Below are positions 62,913 to 64,000 of a DNA stretch of 64,000 bases, in pieces. Source of the DNA: Pseudomonas sp. SJZ074 (GTDB lineage Bacteria; Pseudomonadota; Gammaproteobacteria; Pseudomonadales; Pseudomonadaceae). Each line of letters begins with the position of its first letter. Positions within the stretch are counted from its first letter, which is position 1. The translations under genes were made by a program, and so were the position numbers. A model generated the notes under the pieces. That model made no database searches, was not told the origin of the DNA, and was given only the letters and a program-made list of their open reading frames with translations. The stretch covers positions 297,341 to 361,340 of the forward strand of contig NZ_VIUE01000004.1 in NCBI RefSeq assembly GCF_007828215.1, in the 5' to 3' direction.

Positions 62913-63821
62913 TCACTCAACCCCCCGGCGGCCTTGCAAGCCGCCGGTGTGGACGAAGATCAGGCGCGAGCCTTGGGCAAACCGGCCTGCTTCTACTTGC
63001 GACTTGAGCATCATCAATGCCTTGCCGGTGTAGAGTGGCTCCAGTTCGATTGCGTGGGTGGCATCGAGGAAGTCCCTCAGTGGCGAGTCGACCCGGGCAA
63101 AGCCGCCACGGCTGCCATCGAGCAATTCATAACGGGGGTCGGTAATGCCTGCCTGGCCCACGATGTTTTCGACCTGTTGCGCCACGCCATGGTCATCGGG
63201 CACCGCGAGCACACCATGGACCGGATGCGCGCCCGCTTCGGCCAACACCAGCCCTGCCAGCGACGTTCCGGTCCCGCAAGCCAGCCACCAGCCGTGATAA
63301 TCCGTCCAACCCAATGCCGTCAGCTGCCCACGGGCGCTGGTTACCCAGGCCTTGCAGCCCAGCGCGCCCGGCAAGCCTGAACCGCCCTCCGGCACCGGAT
63401 ACAGGTGGGGATACCGCACCTGCCAGGGTGCCCAGAAATCCACGGCATGCCGCTCCCGATAGCCGCCGTACCCCAACCAGTGCAGCTCCATGCCGAATGC
63501 TTGCAGGTCGAGTACTGTCGGTGTTTCCTGGGGATGGCCACGCACTAGCCCGACCGTTGGAAAACCAAAGCGCTTGCCAGCGGCGGCCAGTGCGTGCAGG
63601 TGGTTGGAATAGGCGCCGCCCAGGCTCATGATCCCCTCGGCACCGGCCTCATGGGCAGCGCGCACAGAGTGAACCAGCTTGAACCACTTGTTGCCGCTGA
63701 TCAGTGGATCGATCCGATCCAGACGCAACACCGCCACTTCGACACCGGCGCGGGTGAGCCAATCCAGATGAAGGGGTTCGAGTTTGGGGTTGGGGTGCCA
63801 ATCAAGGGCAGAAAGAAGCAT
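62913..63821 (-). CDS. PLP-dependent ACC deaminase/D-cysteine desulfhydrase family protein
   Basis: A 302-aa enzyme of the tryptophan synthase-beta fold family that includes ACC deaminase and D-cysteine desulfhydrase. The PLP lysine is in PLISGNKWFKL, followed by GGAYSNHLHALAA, and the glycine-rich phosphate loop is ACGTGTSLAGL. It is about 35 residues shorter than true AcdS (338 aa), so D-cysteine desulfhydrase-like activity is more likely than plant-growth-promoting ACC deamination. Monocistronic, convergent with the cytochrome gene. Confidence 0.85.
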   Translation of the reverse strand: MLLSALDWHPNPKLEPLHLDWLTRAGVEVAVLRLDRIDPLISGNKWFKLVHSVRAAHEAGAEGIMSLGGAYSNHLHALAAAGKRFGFPTVGLVRGHPQETPTVLDLQAFGMELHWLGYGGYRERHAVDFWAPWQVRYPHLYPVPEGGSGLPGALGCKAWVTSARGQLTALGWTDYHGWWLACGTGTSLAGLVLAEAGAHPVHGVLAVPDDHGVAQQVENIVGQAGITDPRYELLDGSRGGFARVDSPLRDFLDATHAIELEPLYTGKALMMLKSQVEAGRFAQGSRLIFVHTGGLQGRRGVE

Positions 63822-63905
63822 GGCGAGCAGGCCCGGCGCAAAGAAGCCTGCATCTTAACAGGCGCTCACGAATGACCGCAGCCCCGGACCTCACCACCAT
63901 TCCCT

Positions 63906-63924
63906 TGTGGGAGCGAGCCTGTTC
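63906..63924. repeat. Half REP truncated by an insertion sequence
   Basis: TGTGGGAGCGAGCCTGTTC begins as a normal REP but stops before TGCTCGCGA, exactly where the IS terminal repeat starts. Confidence 0.7.
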
Positions 63925-64000
63925 TGGTCAAGTTTTTCCGGACACCGATTACGGTGATCAAGCTGCCTGCTGCTCCATGGCTATTGGCGGCAGGTAGTTG
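63925..64000 (-). mobile_element. End of an IS3-like insertion sequence (partial)
   Basis: TGGTCAAGTTTTTCCGGACA (63925-63944) looks like an IS3-family terminal inverted repeat. Just inside it, on the minus strand, an open frame ends at a TGA (63958-63960), as IS3-type transposase genes do. The rest of the element lies beyond the window. Confidence 0.6.
63958..64000 (-). CDS. Transposase C-terminus (partial, IS3-type OrfB-like)
   Basis: Minus-strand frame reading NYLPPIAMEQQAA then stop. The Asn-Tyr-Leu-Pro-Pro tail is typical of the 'SLNYLSPxxxE' end of IS3-family integrase-type transposases. Only 13 residues are visible, so the family is tentative. Confidence 0.5.
   Translation of the reverse strand, partial: NYLPPIAMEQQAA

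Noticed and set aside
62913..63821. True ACC deaminase AcdS
   Set aside because: The protein is about 35 residues shorter than AcdS; the broader deaminase/desulfhydrase family name is safer.
1..64000. tRNA, rRNA, CRISPR array, prophage or plasmid origin
   Set aside because: None found on reading; the only repeats are REP/BIME, the 39-bp coding repeat and short inverted repeats.

Overview
The window looks like chromosomal DNA of a fluorescent Pseudomonas of the P. fluorescens/corrugata/brassicacearum type. Reasons: GC-rich genes close in sequence to known Pseudomonas proteins (PA4872-type oxaloacetate decarboxylase, LiuABCDE, SelU/SelD, PqiABC), many REP palindromes of the GTGGGAGCGGGCTTGCTCGCGAA and TGTGGCGAGGGGATTTATCC types, and two Pseudomonas-specific small RNAs, a CrcY/CrcZ-type decoy RNA and a PrrF-type iron RNA. 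No rRNA, tRNA, CRISPR or prophage was seen. The only mobile DNA is an IS end at the right edge.

Left part (1-21.4 kb): the 5' tip of DNA polymerase II; a CBS-domain protein; a PqiA-PqiA-PqiB-PqiC envelope lipid-transport operon; two glutathione transferases; a secreted protein made of eight perfect-length GGSDR repeats; a DUF1615 lipoprotein; a zinc-type HemB; a YraQ-like permease; selD-selU; a Tsx-like nucleoside porin; small exported proteins; an esterase; an AstE-like deacylase beside an orphan amino-acid binding protein; a rhodanese divergent from a GlxA/FtrA regulator; and cobF with an atypical histidine phosphatase.

Middle (21.6-44.1 kb): an unusual nitrogen-catabolic cluster joins an RpiR regulator, an isochorismatase-type hydrolase, a glutamine-synthetase-like ligase, an N-formylglutamate amidohydrolase, an APC permease and two AruF/AruG-type N-succinyltransferases. 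Next comes an AT-richer three-gene cassette (two unknown proteins and a 60-aa peptide) that ends in its own terminator. After an oxaloacetate decarboxylase and an acyl-CoA dehydrogenase/LysR pair comes the leucine/isovalerate catabolic locus: liuR, liuE, the Crc-type RNA with a sigma-54 promoter, an acyl-CoA synthetase and liuABCD. LiuR-type palindromes precede liuR and liuA.

Right part (44.1-64 kb): an S24-fold repressor lacking the catalytic serine, divergent from a DUF6124-like gene; the Fur-box-controlled PrrF RNA; an M14 peptidase; a catalase-type peroxidase plus cytochrome b561 divergent from an ECF sigma/anti-sigma pair, with matching promoters in both directions; an IclR-regulated ABC transporter plus heterotrimeric FAD/2Fe-2S dehydrogenase operon interrupted by a 135-bp-period REP array; an LRR-kinase fusion; a YebC paralogue; a short orphan VgrG; a second cytochrome b561; a PLP deaminase/desulfhydrase; and an IS3-like end inserted in a REP.

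The most interesting parts are the succinyltransferase cluster, the peptide cassette, the Crc-type RNA inside the liu locus and the twin ECF promoters. Functions are inferred from recognised motifs and remembered family sequences, since no database search was possible.
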